DNA from: a virus
Direction: 5' to 3' (one strand)
Virus record (IMG/VR): IMGVR_UViG_3300030061_000230
Location: 1 to 43,444 of that record
DNA length: 43,444 bases
The stretch's first letter is position 1. Each line of letters opens with the position of its first letter. The notes below the pieces were generated by a model. It saw only the letters and a program-made list of their open reading frames with translations. It was not told the origin of the DNA and ran no database searches. The position numbers and the translations under genes were made by a program. Below, piece by piece: positions 8,837 to 16,307 of this stretch.

Positions 8837-9172
8837 ATGGCAGAAGTATTTAAAAATGCATATGAAGATGGTACAACATCTTTAGCTGACTTAATACCTG
8901 CATTAGATTCAGGACACTCTGCAATCGTATTATCACTTAGAGCAACAAATGTAGATGGTACAAATGATGCAACAGTTGATGTAAGAGTTGTAGATAGTGA
9001 TGGGTCTAATGATGCATATATAGCTTATGAAATGTCTGTACCTGCAGATACCTCTTTGGAATTAGCAGGTTCATCTAAGATTGTTTTAGATGCAGGAGAT
9101 AAGATACAAGCTAAAGCATCAGCGACAGGTGATATAGAATTTTTAGCTAGTTATTTAGAGATTACAGACTAG
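8837..9172 (+). CDS. Beta-sandwich tail-associated protein, 111 aa
   Basis: Alternating strands (AIVLSLRATNVDGT, DATVDVRVVDSDGS, AYIAYEMSVPADTSLEL, KIVLDAGDKIQAKA) describe a compact beta sandwich of a kind often seen in marine phage tail regions. A central DGT/DGS turn is repeated. It starts with ATG after GGAGATATAA and has its own ribosome site, unlike its overlapping neighbours. Position suggests a tail or fibre-base component. The exact role is unknown. Confidence 0.6.
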   Translation: MAEVFKNAYEDGTTSLADLIPALDSGHSAIVLSLRATNVDGTNDATVDVRVVDSDGSNDAYIAYEMSVPADTSLELAGSSKIVLDAGDKIQAKASATGDIEFLASYLEITD

Positions 9173-9181
9173 GAGTAAGCC

Positions 9182-9805
9182 ATGTCGTATGGATATTTAG
9201 GCGATACTTCTACAAGTATTAAACAACAAGTTAAAAATGCAGGTGTTCTTACGCCTAATGATATTTTAGAATTAACAGCAGCAAAACAAATTAGTGGTAG
9301 TTTAGAATTTATTGCTGAACAAAGTATAAGTGGTTCAAGCACTGCTATATTAACTACAATAAAAGAAGATGTATATGATGTACATTACTTTGAATTAGTG
9401 CTTACTGGTTCTCATCAAGACCATACAATATTTCTTGATATGTCAACTAATGGTGGTAGTAGTTATGTTAATGCTGACTTTTCACATTCAAAACAATATG
9501 GACAAAGTAATGGAACTTTTAATCAAACAACAAGTGCTAGTACAGCTAATTTACAAGTTGCAGCAAGTGTAGATAGTAATAATGGTTGTAATATATATGG
9601 TTATTTATATAGGCTTGGAGATGCAAATAGTAGAAGTCATGTAAACACTTATGCTATGTATGAAAGAAGTGGAGATGCAGGAGTTAGTAGATTTGAATGG
9701 GGTGGTGCATTATATAGAAATGATGGAACAATAAATGCAATTAAATTTTATCCTAATGTTGGAACAATGACTGGTACATTAAAATTATATGGAATTAAAC
9801 AATGA
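9182..9805 (+). CDS. Fibre-module protein A1, 207 aa, with virion-anchor-like N-terminus
   Basis: The first 35 residues (MSYGYLGDTS, then QQVKNAGVLTPNDILEL) match the N-terminus of the gene at 10826 (MSKYGYVGKES, QQ, AGVLSVNDHLAL), so they probably attach the protein to the virion. The remainder is a beta-rich lectin-like or jelly-roll-like region ending in GTLKLYGIKQ. That ending is shared in degenerate form by five following genes. The gene opens a three-gene unit (A1-B1-C1) that is repeated at 10826-12506. Receptor binding is inferred from architecture and position. Confidence 0.65.
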   Translation: MSYGYLGDTSTSIKQQVKNAGVLTPNDILELTAAKQISGSLEFIAEQSISGSSTAILTTIKEDVYDVHYFELVLTGSHQDHTIFLDMSTNGGSSYVNADFSHSKQYGQSNGTFNQTTSASTANLQVAASVDSNNGCNIYGYLYRLGDANSRSHVNTYAMYERSGDAGVSRFEWGGALYRNDGTINAIKFYPNVGTMTGTLKLYGIKQ

Positions 9806-10308
9806 GTAGCTTAAGATTATTAAATGAAACAAGTGGTAGTTCAGTATCATCTATACAGGTACCTAATGTTTTTTCAGAAGATTTTGATGTATATAAAATA
9901 ACAATGGAACATGATGGAAGTACTAATAGCAATGGTAATTTAAGATACATGGGTGTAGACAATTCTATTTACAGACTTGGTAAATATACTTTTGCTTCTT
10001 TATATGGATATGTACATACTACTCATAATGAAAGTAAACTTGAAAGTACTACTAATATTCAAGATGCTTTTGCAAACTGGAGTGAAGGTGGAAGTGTAAC
10101 TTGGATATTTAATCCTTACTCAACAAGTAGTTATACATATAATATTACACAGTCTATTGGATACGGAGGAAGTACTACACCAGCAACACCAATGAGATGT
10201 ATAGGTGTAGTTAACGAACAATCAAGATTTACAGGTTTTGAATGTGCAATAGGTAGTGGTACTTATGGAACAATAACAATTAGAACTTATGGATTGAGAG
10301 TAGATTAA
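9802..10308 (+). CDS. Fibre-module protein B1, 168 aa
   Basis: This paralogue of the flanking fibre proteins lacks the N-terminal anchor seen in A1 and A2. It begins directly with the globular region (FDVYKITMEHDGSTNSNGN) and ends TITIRTYGLRVD, the shared terminal strand. The central WIFNPYSTSSYTYN aligns with IFNPYDSDKFTSW in the gene at 11464, pairing it with B2. Its ATG overlaps the TGA of A1 (ATGA). Without an anchor, B1 probably assembles with A1. Confidence 0.62.
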   Translation: MSSLRLLNETSGSSVSSIQVPNVFSEDFDVYKITMEHDGSTNSNGNLRYMGVDNSIYRLGKYTFASLYGYVHTTHNESKLESTTNIQDAFANWSEGGSVTWIFNPYSTSSYTYNITQSIGYGGSTTPATPMRCIGVVNEQSRFTGFECAIGSGTYGTITIRTYGLRVD

Positions 10309-10823
10309 TGCCAGAGATATCAAAATTAATTCAAGTAAATAGTGCAACTGCTGATGGAAGTAGTACTACATTAAAAGTTACTGGTATAGATAGTGATAAT
10401 GTTTATCTACTTACATTATCTGGATTTAAAGTATCTACTGACCAGGATATATTTTTAAGAGTTACTAAAAGCGGTACTGCACAATCAGATTCAAATTATG
10501 ATAGAACTGACAAAACATTTAGAGAAGATAGTTCTTACAATACAAATACACATACAGGTCAACAAGCTATAACATGGGAATATTTAGGAGATGCTAATAA
10601 TGAAATGGGTAATGCAATTATTCATTTGTTTCAATTTAACAGTGCATCTGAGTATAGTTGGTTTACATTAGAAAGTGTTGCAACAGATGATGGTAACCCA
10701 CACATAAAAGGTAAACAAGGTGGTGCAGTACATAGGGTAGCAAGTGCTAGTGACGGAGTACAATTGCATGTTGCAAGTGGTAATATATCTGCTGGCACAA
10801 TGACATTATATAAGATGGTTTAA
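10308..10823 (+). CDS. Fibre-module protein C1, 171 aa
   Basis: C1 is clearly homologous to the gene at 11985. Shared segments include FKVSTDQDIFLRVTKSGTAQ against VKVSADDALALRVTKGGTAQ, and HRVASASDGVQL against HRVASASDGILL. Both proteins end with the strand GTMTLY or GTFTLY. No anchor, signal peptide or catalytic motif is visible. The start overlaps the stop of B1 (TAATG). It is probably the third subunit of a fibre or receptor-binding complex. Confidence 0.65.
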   Translation: MPEISKLIQVNSATADGSSTTLKVTGIDSDNVYLLTLSGFKVSTDQDIFLRVTKSGTAQSDSNYDRTDKTFREDSSYNTNTHTGQQAITWEYLGDANNEMGNAIIHLFQFNSASEYSWFTLESVATDDGNPHIKGKQGGAVHRVASASDGVQLHVASGNISAGTMTLYKMV

Positions 10824-10825
10824 TT

Positions 10826-11464
10826 ATGAGTAAATATGGATATGTAGGAAAAGAAAGCGATATACCGCAACAGGCATTTGGAGCTAATGCAGGTGTATTA
10901 AGTGTTAATGACCACCTTGCATTAAGCCAGGAGGATAAACTATCACAGTTTGGACAATTAGAATTAATTGAAACTCAAACTGTTTCTAGTGTTAGTGCAA
11001 TTACATTTAGTAATTTGCAAGATTACAATATACATTTATTTACTTTTAATGACATTCATCATAATCAAGACAATACTGATTTATTTTCAAGAGCATTAGT
11101 TAATGGTCAAGAAGACAGTGGTTCAAGTAATTATGGTAGAGCGCATCAAGCTATGGCACCTAGTTATTTTTATCAAGACCGTGACCCTGATTTACATTCA
11201 TTAAGACATATACCTGAAATTGGTAATGCAACTAACGAAACTTTAAATGGTTGGTTATACATGTATGGTGCTAATGATGGTGGTAGTTATACATTTTTTA
11301 ATCAAATGTTTACAGGTATTAAATACGATGGCAAAACATTAAGTAATTATGGTTATGGTGTATATGAAATGAAAAATATATTAAGTGGTATTAAATTTTA
11401 TACTAGTGGTACTTCTAATTTTCCTTCAGGTACTGTATCTTTATATGGAATTAAGGAATATTAA
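10826..11464 (+). CDS. Fibre-module protein A2, 212 aa, with virion-anchor-like N-terminus
   Basis: This is the second copy of the A-type protein. Its N-terminus (YGYVG, QQAFGANAGVLSVNDHLAL) is conserved with A1, while the middle has diverged strongly, including a His/Asp-rich stretch (IHHNQDNTDLFSRALVNGQE) that might bind metal. It ends GTVSLYGIKEY. A conserved attachment region with a diverged body is typical of receptor-binding proteins under selection. It follows C1 after a 2-base gap. Confidence 0.65.
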   Translation: MSKYGYVGKESDIPQQAFGANAGVLSVNDHLALSQEDKLSQFGQLELIETQTVSSVSAITFSNLQDYNIHLFTFNDIHHNQDNTDLFSRALVNGQEDSGSSNYGRAHQAMAPSYFYQDRDPDLHSLRHIPEIGNATNETLNGWLYMYGANDGGSYTFFNQMFTGIKYDGKTLSNYGYGVYEMKNILSGIKFYTSGTSNFPSGTVSLYGIKEY

Positions 11465-11985
11465 TGGCTACTAATTTAGAATTTATAAATAAATATTCAG
11501 TAAAAGGTCGTGTAGAAAATTTTGATTTTTCACCTTTTAGTGCAGAATATGATATATACACAATTCATTATAGATTTGTTGCAAATTCATCTACAGGTTA
11601 CATTGGTACTAGATTGTTAGACAGTAGTGATGCAGCAATTGCTGCCGGTAGTGAATATCATAAAGCCTCTCATGCTATGAGGTCTTATGATACTTTCTTT
11701 GATAACTATTCAAAGACAGCTACAAGTGGTTCAGAAGTAGCGTATAACCAAGATTATGGTGCAGGAGGAGAAATAACAATATTTAATCCATATGACAGTG
11801 ATAAATTTACTTCTTGGTTAACACGTAGTGCAGGTGGTACAACTACAACTGGACAATTATTTGGATATCAAGGTCTTACTATGCATGTTAACGCTGAACA
11901 AATTAATGGTATGCGTTTTTATGCAGGTGGTGGTGGAAGTAATGGTTTTGAATGGGGTGAAGTAAGAGTATATGGAGTTAAATAA
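11464..11985 (+). CDS. Fibre-module protein B2, 173 aa
   Basis: B2 is the counterpart of B1. It opens with a short lead-in (MATNLEFINKYS), then AEYDIYTIHYRFVAN, which parallels FDVYKITMEHDG in B1. The shared IFNPY motif lies at about residue 108, and the protein ends EWGEVRVYGVK. Gly-rich loops near the end (AGGGGSNG) probably form exposed turns. It is coupled to A2 and C2 by TAATG overlaps. The B1-B2 relationship is weaker than C1-C2 and rests on the common ends and the FNPY motif. Confidence 0.6.
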   Translation: MATNLEFINKYSVKGRVENFDFSPFSAEYDIYTIHYRFVANSSTGYIGTRLLDSSDAAIAAGSEYHKASHAMRSYDTFFDNYSKTATSGSEVAYNQDYGAGGEITIFNPYDSDKFTSWLTRSAGGTTTTGQLFGYQGLTMHVNAEQINGMRFYAGGGGSNGFEWGEVRVYGVK

Positions 11986-12506
11986 TGGCAGGTAGTTTAA
12001 TAAGATTAGTACAAACAACAGTAAGTTCACCTACAGCAACTGTAAGTTTAACTGGTATTGATAGCACTTATGATGTTTATAAATTTACATTTAATAATGT
12101 AAAAGTTAGTGCTGATGATGCTTTAGCTCTTAGAGTAACAAAAGGTGGCACTGCACAAGATGATGCTAATTATGATTGGGCAAATAAATATTTAAAATCT
12201 AGTGGGGCATCTGCAGAAAGTTCAAATACAGGAGTAACACAAAAAGATATTACTGCAACTATTGATAGTGGACATTCACAATCTAATGCTAATGGTGCTT
12301 GTTGGTTGTATAGTTTTAACGCTAGTGAATTTAGTTATGTAACAGTTGAAAGTATACATTATCAATACAATGATAATGAAGCTAGAGGATTAGTTGTTGG
12401 AATAGTACATAGAGTAGCAAGTGCAAGTGATGGAATTTTGCTTAGAACTAATGGCGGCAATAACATTACTGCAGGAACTTTTACTTTATATGGACTAAAA
12501 AAATAA
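11985..12506 (+). CDS. Fibre-module protein C2, 173 aa
   Basis: C2 is the best conserved member of the duplicated module. The RVTKGGTAQDDANYD and HRVASASDG segments are nearly the same as in C1. It ends AGTFTLYGLKK. Divergence lies in the middle (about residues 65-110), where exposed loops would be expected. The gene closes the second A-B-C unit, and a short spacer with its own ribosome site precedes the next gene. Confidence 0.65.
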   Translation: MAGSLIRLVQTTVSSPTATVSLTGIDSTYDVYKFTFNNVKVSADDALALRVTKGGTAQDDANYDWANKYLKSSGASAESSNTGVTQKDITATIDSGHSQSNANGACWLYSFNASEFSYVTVESIHYQYNDNEARGLVVGIVHRVASASDGILLRTNGGNNITAGTFTLYGLKK

Positions 12507-12530
12507 AAGTATGTTAATATAGGAGATATT

Positions 12531-12833
12531 ATGGCAACAAAAGAAGAACTACAAACGCAAGCTGATGCTGAAATAGAGGCCGCAAAGCCTTTATATGCAC
12601 AGGTCAACAACGAGCGTAGAGAGTTTACTGCTGAAGAGTATGCTCAAGCTAAAGTCGATTTAGGCAATAGCAAATGGGATGCACAACAATTTGGTTATAT
12701 ACAAGCTAGGCAAGAAGCCTATGGTTCTATAGGCGACCAACTTGATATGCAATACAAAGATGCAGTCAATAGTACTACAACTTGGAAAGACCACGTAGCT
12801 CAAGTTAAATCAGACAATCCAAAACCTGAATAA
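12531..12833 (+). CDS. XkdW-like tail-region protein, 100 aa
   Basis: The segment ARQEAYGSIGDQLDMQYKDA, followed by TTTWKDHVAQVKSDNPKPE, matches the pattern common to many phage proteins at the end of tail operons (R-x-AYPSIGDQLD, then W-x-x-x-I-x-x-VK-x-x-x-PKP; XkdW-like). It is highly charged and helical with no signal peptide. In other phages these genes follow fibre genes and may act in tail fibre assembly, though this is not settled. A strong AGGAG site precedes the ATG. Confidence 0.65.
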   Translation: MATKEELQTQADAEIEAAKPLYAQVNNERREFTAEEYAQAKVDLGNSKWDAQQFGYIQARQEAYGSIGDQLDMQYKDAVNSTTTWKDHVAQVKSDNPKPE

Positions 12834-12856
12834 AATTTTGTGATATAATCCTAGCT

Positions 12857-12991
12857 ATGGATTTTTTATCAGGATTTTTATTAGGTTATTTTGTAAAAGA
12901 AATATTCGCATATCTTAAAAGATTATCTACACCTACACCAAAAGACTGGGATAAAGAATGGGATTGGTTATCACACGAGGACTTACCATAA
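12857..12991 (+). CDS. Small membrane-anchored protein, 44 aa
   Basis: The reading frame begins MDFLSGFLLGYFVKEIFAYL, a likely single membrane helix. A basic stretch (KRLSTPTPK) and a Trp/Asp-rich tail (DWDKEWDWLSHEDLP) follow. Its TAA is directly followed by the ATG of the next small gene. It opens the lysis/membrane cassette. I know no family. It could regulate the holin or be a small membrane accessory. No clear ribosome site is seen. Confidence 0.5.
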   Translation: MDFLSGFLLGYFVKEIFAYLKRLSTPTPKDWDKEWDWLSHEDLP

Positions 12992-13156
12992 ATGACAAAC
13001 AATGGCTATACACAAAAGGAACTTCTTAATATGGTCATTGAAAGACTAGACAGACTAGAAGAAAAGCTAGATGCTAAGTTAGATAAAGCAGAGTTTTATA
13101 AAGTATTAACGCTACTTGTAGCATTAGGTGGAGTTGTTGCAGCGATTGTAATGTAA
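12992..13156 (+). CDS. XhlA-like holin accessory, 54 aa
   Basis: An amphipathic coiled coil (ELLNMVIERLDRLEEKLDAK, then LDKAEF) is followed by one C-terminal membrane helix (VLTLLVALGGVVAAIVM). This layout is that of XhlA/haemolysin-like holin accessory proteins, in which a cytoplasmic coiled coil precedes a single membrane segment. Its stop overlaps the next ATG (TAATG). Neighbouring membrane proteins and the endolysin candidate support a role in lysis timing. Confidence 0.6.
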   Translation: MTNNGYTQKELLNMVIERLDRLEEKLDAKLDKAEFYKVLTLLVALGGVVAAIVM

Positions 13157-14847
13157 TGCTAAGAATACTCTTAGCTATCTTTTTATTAATACCTTTACCT
13201 GTATTAGCTTATCACACAGAAACACAAACACCTTATGATATTAGTGCTTCATATAACGCTAATGATGGAAGTATTACTGTTAGTTGGCAAGAAAGTGATG
13301 GATATGAAGACAACCCACCAGAATATTACATAGTTTATTTAGGTTTATCAGAAACTGCTGATGATGTATCATTACAAACTTCATTTGGTTTTACAGAAGC
13401 ATTAGCTTGGCGTAGTCAAACGTTTACAGCAGAGTATTTATATAATAATTTATCTGTAGATAATCAAAAAATATATGCAAAAGTAAAAGCATTTCACGAT
13501 ACTAATGGTACAACTAGCGATTTTACACCAGTAGAAAGTGTAATGTATGACTTTGAATATGTACCACCATCTACTACTACATCTAGTACTACTTCTTCAA
13601 CTACTACTACATCTAGTACTACAACTACAACAACAGTTCCGCCTCCTCCTCCACCACCACCTGAACCAGAAGAACCTTATGTAGACCCATATGTAAAAGA
13701 AGATAAAGAAGTTATTATGGATGATGGTTCTGTAGGAACATATAGTCAATCAGATATAGATGATGGTACTGTAGAACGTGATAATCAAAGGAAAAAAAAT
13801 GAAGAGCTTTATGGTTGTTATATTACTGACGCTGCTTTGGAACGTGGTGATTGCGATATACCTGAAGAAATTATAGAAGAAGATATAATTATAGAAGATG
13901 AAGAATATGATACCGAAACAGAGCTTCCTGATGATGATATTGTGGTACTTGAAGTGGAGTCTGATGATGAAATTAAAGATATCGAAGATGAATTTGATGC
14001 CGATATTATTATCGAAGAAGATATTATTAAAGAGGAAATTGAAATTAATATTGAGGAACTTGAAGAAGAATTTAAATTTGAAGAAGAAGAGATTATATTT
14101 GAAGACATCCCAGAAGATATAGTTATAATTATTGAAGATGATATTGTTGAAGAAACTCCAGAGATTACAGAGGAAGTTTTGGTTGAGCCAATACAGGAAG
14201 ATGTTAAGGAAGAACCAGCTGAAGTTATAGTACCTGACACTATACCTGATAAAGAACCTGAAGAATTAACTGAAGAAGAAATTGATATAGCTGTTGAAGA
14301 AGTTGAAAATATTGTTGAAGATATTATTATTGAAGAAGTTACAACTGAAGAAGTTATAGAGGTTCTTGAGGAAGTTAATGATGTTGGTATACAAAATCTT
14401 GACCAAGCTACAGAAGAAGTACAGGAAGTTATACAAGCAGTTGTTGAGGAAGCCATAGAAGATGTTGAAGACCTTACACCAGAACAAGTTGAAGTTGTTG
14501 CTGAGGTATTACAAGTTGAAACTGAAGATGTTGAAATTATTGCAGAGGCTGTACAATCAGACGTATTAGTTGCAGAAGCTGTAGAAGAATACGTAGAGCG
14601 AGCTGTAGAAAATGCAGACGTAGAAGACTATACACTAGCTGATGTTGTTACAGAAGTACAATATGAAGCATTTATAGAAAACCCAATAGAAGTATTAATA
14701 GACTTAGACAATATAACTGACATAACTTTTACAAATATATCTGACGATATGACACAAGACCAAAAAGAAAAAGCACAAGAAGTTGTAGTGCCAGTTATTC
14801 TGACTAGAATAGCTAGTATGGCAGCTTTTGTATTTAGGAGAAGCTAA
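13156..14847 (+). CDS. Secreted, acidic, mucin-like surface protein with an FnIII-like domain, 563 aa
   Basis: A clear signal peptide (LRILLAIFLLIPLPVLA, cleavage probably after Ala18) leads into a fibronectin-III-like domain (about 20-135; GSITVSWQESDG, then YYIVYLGLSE). A Thr/Ser-rich linker (about 138-160), eight prolines, and about 350 residues of very acidic Glu/Asp/Ile/Val sequence follow. The C-terminus (VPVILTRIASMAAFVFRRS) looks like a membrane anchor with a basic stop. Thr-rich/poly-Pro linkers and acidic regions like this are common in secreted proteins of small aquatic Actinobacteria, so the gene may be host-derived. Possible roles are surface masking, superinfection exclusion or lysis. 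None is shown by sequence. Confidence 0.7.
   Translation: MLRILLAIFLLIPLPVLAYHTETQTPYDISASYNANDGSITVSWQESDGYEDNPPEYYIVYLGLSETADDVSLQTSFGFTEALAWRSQTFTAEYLYNNLSVDNQKIYAKVKAFHDTNGTTSDFTPVESVMYDFEYVPPSTTTSSTTSSTTTTSSTTTTTTVPPPPPPPPEPEEPYVDPYVKEDKEVIMDDGSVGTYSQSDIDDGTVERDNQRKKNEELYGCYITDAALERGDCDIPEEIIEEDIIIEDEEYDTETELPDDDIVVLEVESDDEIKDIEDEFDADIIIEEDIIKEEIEINIEELEEEFKFEEEEIIFEDIPEDIVIIIEDDIVEETPEITEEVLVEPIQEDVKEEPAEVIVPDTIPDKEPEELTEEEIDIAVEEVENIVEDIIIEEVTTEEVIEVLEEVNDVGIQNLDQATEEVQEVIQAVVEEAIEDVEDLTPEQVEVVAEVLQVETEDVEIIAEAVQSDVLVAEAVEEYVERAVENADVEDYTLADVVTEVQYEAFIENPIEVLIDLDNITDITFTNISDDMTQDQKEKAQEVVVPVILTRIASMAAFVFRRS
13571..13622 (+). repeat. In-frame 22-bp direct repeat in the Thr/Ser linker
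   Basis: The unit CTACTACTACATCTAGTACT plus AC occurs at 13571-13592 and again at 13601-13622. The period is 30 bases, so gain or loss of a unit would keep the reading frame and change the linker by 10 residues. It encodes Thr/Ser repeats and is not a CRISPR. Confidence 0.7.
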
Positions 14848-15068
14848 TGATAAAAAAATTATGGTGGTGGTTTGTAGAAGCAATTAAAGAAACATTAAAC
14901 CTTAGTTGGACTTTGGTTGGTTTAGTTATTGCTACTCTTACATTGACTGGTTCTGCGCAACAAATAACAGGATTAGCTACTATAATTACATTATGTATAT
15001 GGTTACTTACCATAGGATTTAGAAAAGAAAAACCAAAAGGTAATTCTAATAACAAAGTGAGTAGATAA
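14847..15068 (+). CDS. Two-helix membrane protein, holin candidate, 73 aa
   Basis: An amphipathic Trp-rich start (MIKKLWWWFVEAIKETL) precedes two hydrophobic segments (WTLVGLVIATLTLTG and GLATIITLCIWLLTIGF) and a basic tail (RKEKPKGNSNNKVSR). Two membrane segments with a charged C-terminus are typical of class II holins. It overlaps the secreted protein's TAA (TAATG). A second holin-like gene is at 18025, so one may be an antiholin or have another membrane role. Confidence 0.6.
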   Translation: MIKKLWWWFVEAIKETLNLSWTLVGLVIATLTLTGSAQQITGLATIITLCIWLLTIGFRKEKPKGNSNNKVSR

Positions 15069-15154
15069 TGTGTATGGTAGACGTTAAAGAAGACGGTTCT
15101 TTTACACAGATATGTAACTGTAAACATGGAAGCAATAATTGTAAGGAGAACTAA
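15068..15154 (+). CDS. Cys-rich micropeptide, 28 aa
   Basis: This tiny frame is coupled on both sides by TAATG overlaps, which supports real translation. It has four cysteines and a histidine in a compact arrangement (MCMVDVKEDG, then CNCKHGSNNC), suggesting metal binding or disulfides. The pattern is too short to assign. The end of the gene supplies the ribosome site (AAGGAGAA) for the next one, so it could also be mainly a translational coupler. Confidence 0.5.
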   Translation: MCMVDVKEDGSFTQICNCKHGSNNCKEN

Positions 15155-15447
15155 TGGCTGTTCCAGAACGTGTTAAAACACAAATGAGAAAACATGGACT
15201 TAAAGGTGTAAATAAACCTAAACGTACACCTAGTCATAAAACAAAATCACATGTTGTTATGGCAAAAGAAGGTAATACGTACAAATTAGTTAGATTTGGA
15301 CAACAAGGCGTTAAAGGTGCTGGTAAAAATCCTAAATCTAAAAAAGATAAAGCTCGTAAGAAATCTTATTACGCAAGACATAATGCACAAGGTAAACCTA
15401 CATCTAAATTGTCTGCAAAGTATTGGTCACATAAGGTTAAGTGGTAA
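15154..15447 (+). CDS. Basic protein resembling a conserved phage family of unknown function, 97 aa
   Basis: The protein is strongly basic (Lys/Arg/His-rich). Its middle and end (YKLVRFGQQGVKGAGKNPKS, then KKSYYARHNAQGKPTSKLS, YWSHKVKW) resemble a family widespread in marine phages that I recall as DUF5872-like, though the name should be checked. It has no membrane segment. Charge suggests nucleic-acid contact, perhaps in the virion. It sits in a run of overlapping small genes between holin and endolysin candidates, with a good AAGGAG site. Confidence 0.6.
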   Translation: MAVPERVKTQMRKHGLKGVNKPKRTPSHKTKSHVVMAKEGNTYKLVRFGQQGVKGAGKNPKSKKDKARKKSYYARHNAQGKPTSKLSAKYWSHKVKW

Positions 15448-15449
15448 AC

Positions 15450-15575
15450 ATGGCTAGAAGAGTATCGTGGAAATGGGGAAATAAAACATATAGTGGTACA
15501 GTTATACGTACTACTAAAACACATATCTATGCACGTACACACAATGGTAAAGTTAAAAAGATTAAGAAGAAGTAA
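15450..15575 (+). CDS. Very basic small protein, 41 aa
   Basis: It encodes MARRVSWKWGNKTYSGTVIR and ends GKVKKIKKK. Beta-strand-like spacing and a high Lys/Arg content suggest a small SH3-like nucleic-acid binder, but no family is recognised. The start lies two bases after the preceding stop, and its own stop overlaps the next ATG (TAATG), which supports it as a genuine gene. Confidence 0.5.
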   Translation: MARRVSWKWGNKTYSGTVIRTTKTHIYARTHNGKVKKIKKK

Positions 15576-15733
15576 TGGCGTTACCAGGAGCATACGTTGT
15601 CAATAGCCCTAAACCTGGACAGTACTGCAATAATTGTATGCACTACAGTAATAATTATTGTATTAAGTTTAATAAAGAAGTAGCACCATATGGTTGGTGT
15701 GCAGTATGGCAAGGAGTAAATCTTGAAGTATGA
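15575..15733 (+). CDS. HiPIP-like small cysteine protein, 52 aa
   Basis: The four cysteines are spaced as in high-potential iron-sulfur proteins. CNNC (18-21) is followed by an aromatic, then a third Cys at 29 followed by I-K-F, then V-A-P-Y-G-W-C-A-V-W with the fourth Cys at 42. The family pattern is CxxC-x-[FY], C-x-[LI]-F, and GWC-xx-W, and this gene keeps its aromatic and Gly-Trp-Cys features in a shortened scaffold. A [4Fe-4S] cluster is therefore plausible. There is no signal peptide, unlike periplasmic HiPIPs. It overlaps the endolysin-like gene by 11 bases. Confidence 0.6.
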   Translation: MALPGAYVVNSPKPGQYCNNCMHYSNNYCIKFNKEVAPYGWCAVWQGVNLEV

Positions 15734-16307
15734 AGTATTAAGAATTAGTAGTGGTAAAGACTCTACATCAGGTATGTTATTTGAAATCAACAGAAGTAAA
15801 CGTACATTTTTAGCATACACATTAGAAGACGAACAAAGAGATGTAAAAGTATATGGTGAAACACGTATACCTGCTGGTACATATAAATTAAAACTACGTA
15901 CTGTAGGTGGTTTTCATACTAGATATAGTGGTAAATACGGTGCTATGCACAAGGGTATGATACATGTGCAGGATGTACCAGGCTTTGAATATATCTTATG
16001 GCATACAGGTAATACTGATGAACATACAGCTGGTTGTCTAATACTGGGTAACACACAAACTAACAACCGTATAGCTAAAGATGGGTTTATCGGCAGTAGC
16101 GTTGATGCGTATAAATTTGTATATCCACGTGTTGCTGCAGCTATAGAATCAGGACAAGATGTAGAAGTAACATACATTGACTATGATGGCGACATAAAAG
16201 AATCTACACAAGAACCTGTCAAAGATGATGTAATGGATAAATTGCAAGAGATAAGTGGTGAAATTCAAATCTTATCTGCTAAACTAGACGGCAGGAGAAT
16301 TACATAA
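15723..16307 (+). CDS. DUF5675/L,D-transpeptidase-like protein, probable endolysin or wall enzyme, 194 aa
   Basis: Residues 1-155 match the DUF5675 pattern: a short beta start, GETRIPAGTYKLKLRT, then FEYILWHTGN and DEHTAGCLILG. His94, His101 and Cys105 form an HxG...H...GC arrangement like the catalytic centre of YkuD-type L,D-transpeptidases. The family is common in phages and probably acts on peptidoglycan. The last 40 residues form a charged coiled coil. The start is TTG at 15723, 6 bases after GGAG, inside the end of the HiPIP-like gene. Location next to holin candidates supports a lysis role. Confidence 0.7.
   Translation: MKYEVLRISSGKDSTSGMLFEINRSKRTFLAYTLEDEQRDVKVYGETRIPAGTYKLKLRTVGGFHTRYSGKYGAMHKGMIHVQDVPGFEYILWHTGNTDEHTAGCLILGNTQTNNRIAKDGFIGSSVDAYKFVYPRVAAAIESGQDVEVTYIDYDGDIKESTQEPVKDDVMDKLQEISGEIQILSAKLDGRRIT

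Noticed and set aside
12844-12849. Perfect TATAAT before the 44-residue membrane gene
   Set aside because: No -35-like hexamer lies at 15-19 bases upstream, and the start codon is only 7 bases downstream. In AT-rich DNA such hexamers occur by chance.
13571-13630. Short repeats resembling a tiny CRISPR array
   Set aside because: They are in-frame Thr/Ser codons with no spacers, no palindromic repeat and no cas genes.
13818-14456. A 212-codon Ser-rich open frame on the minus strand inside the acidic protein gene
   Set aside because: It is the antisense of repetitive GAA/GAT/ATT codons, which rarely create stops. Its composition (mostly Ser, Ile, Thr) is not protein-like and it has no ribosome site.
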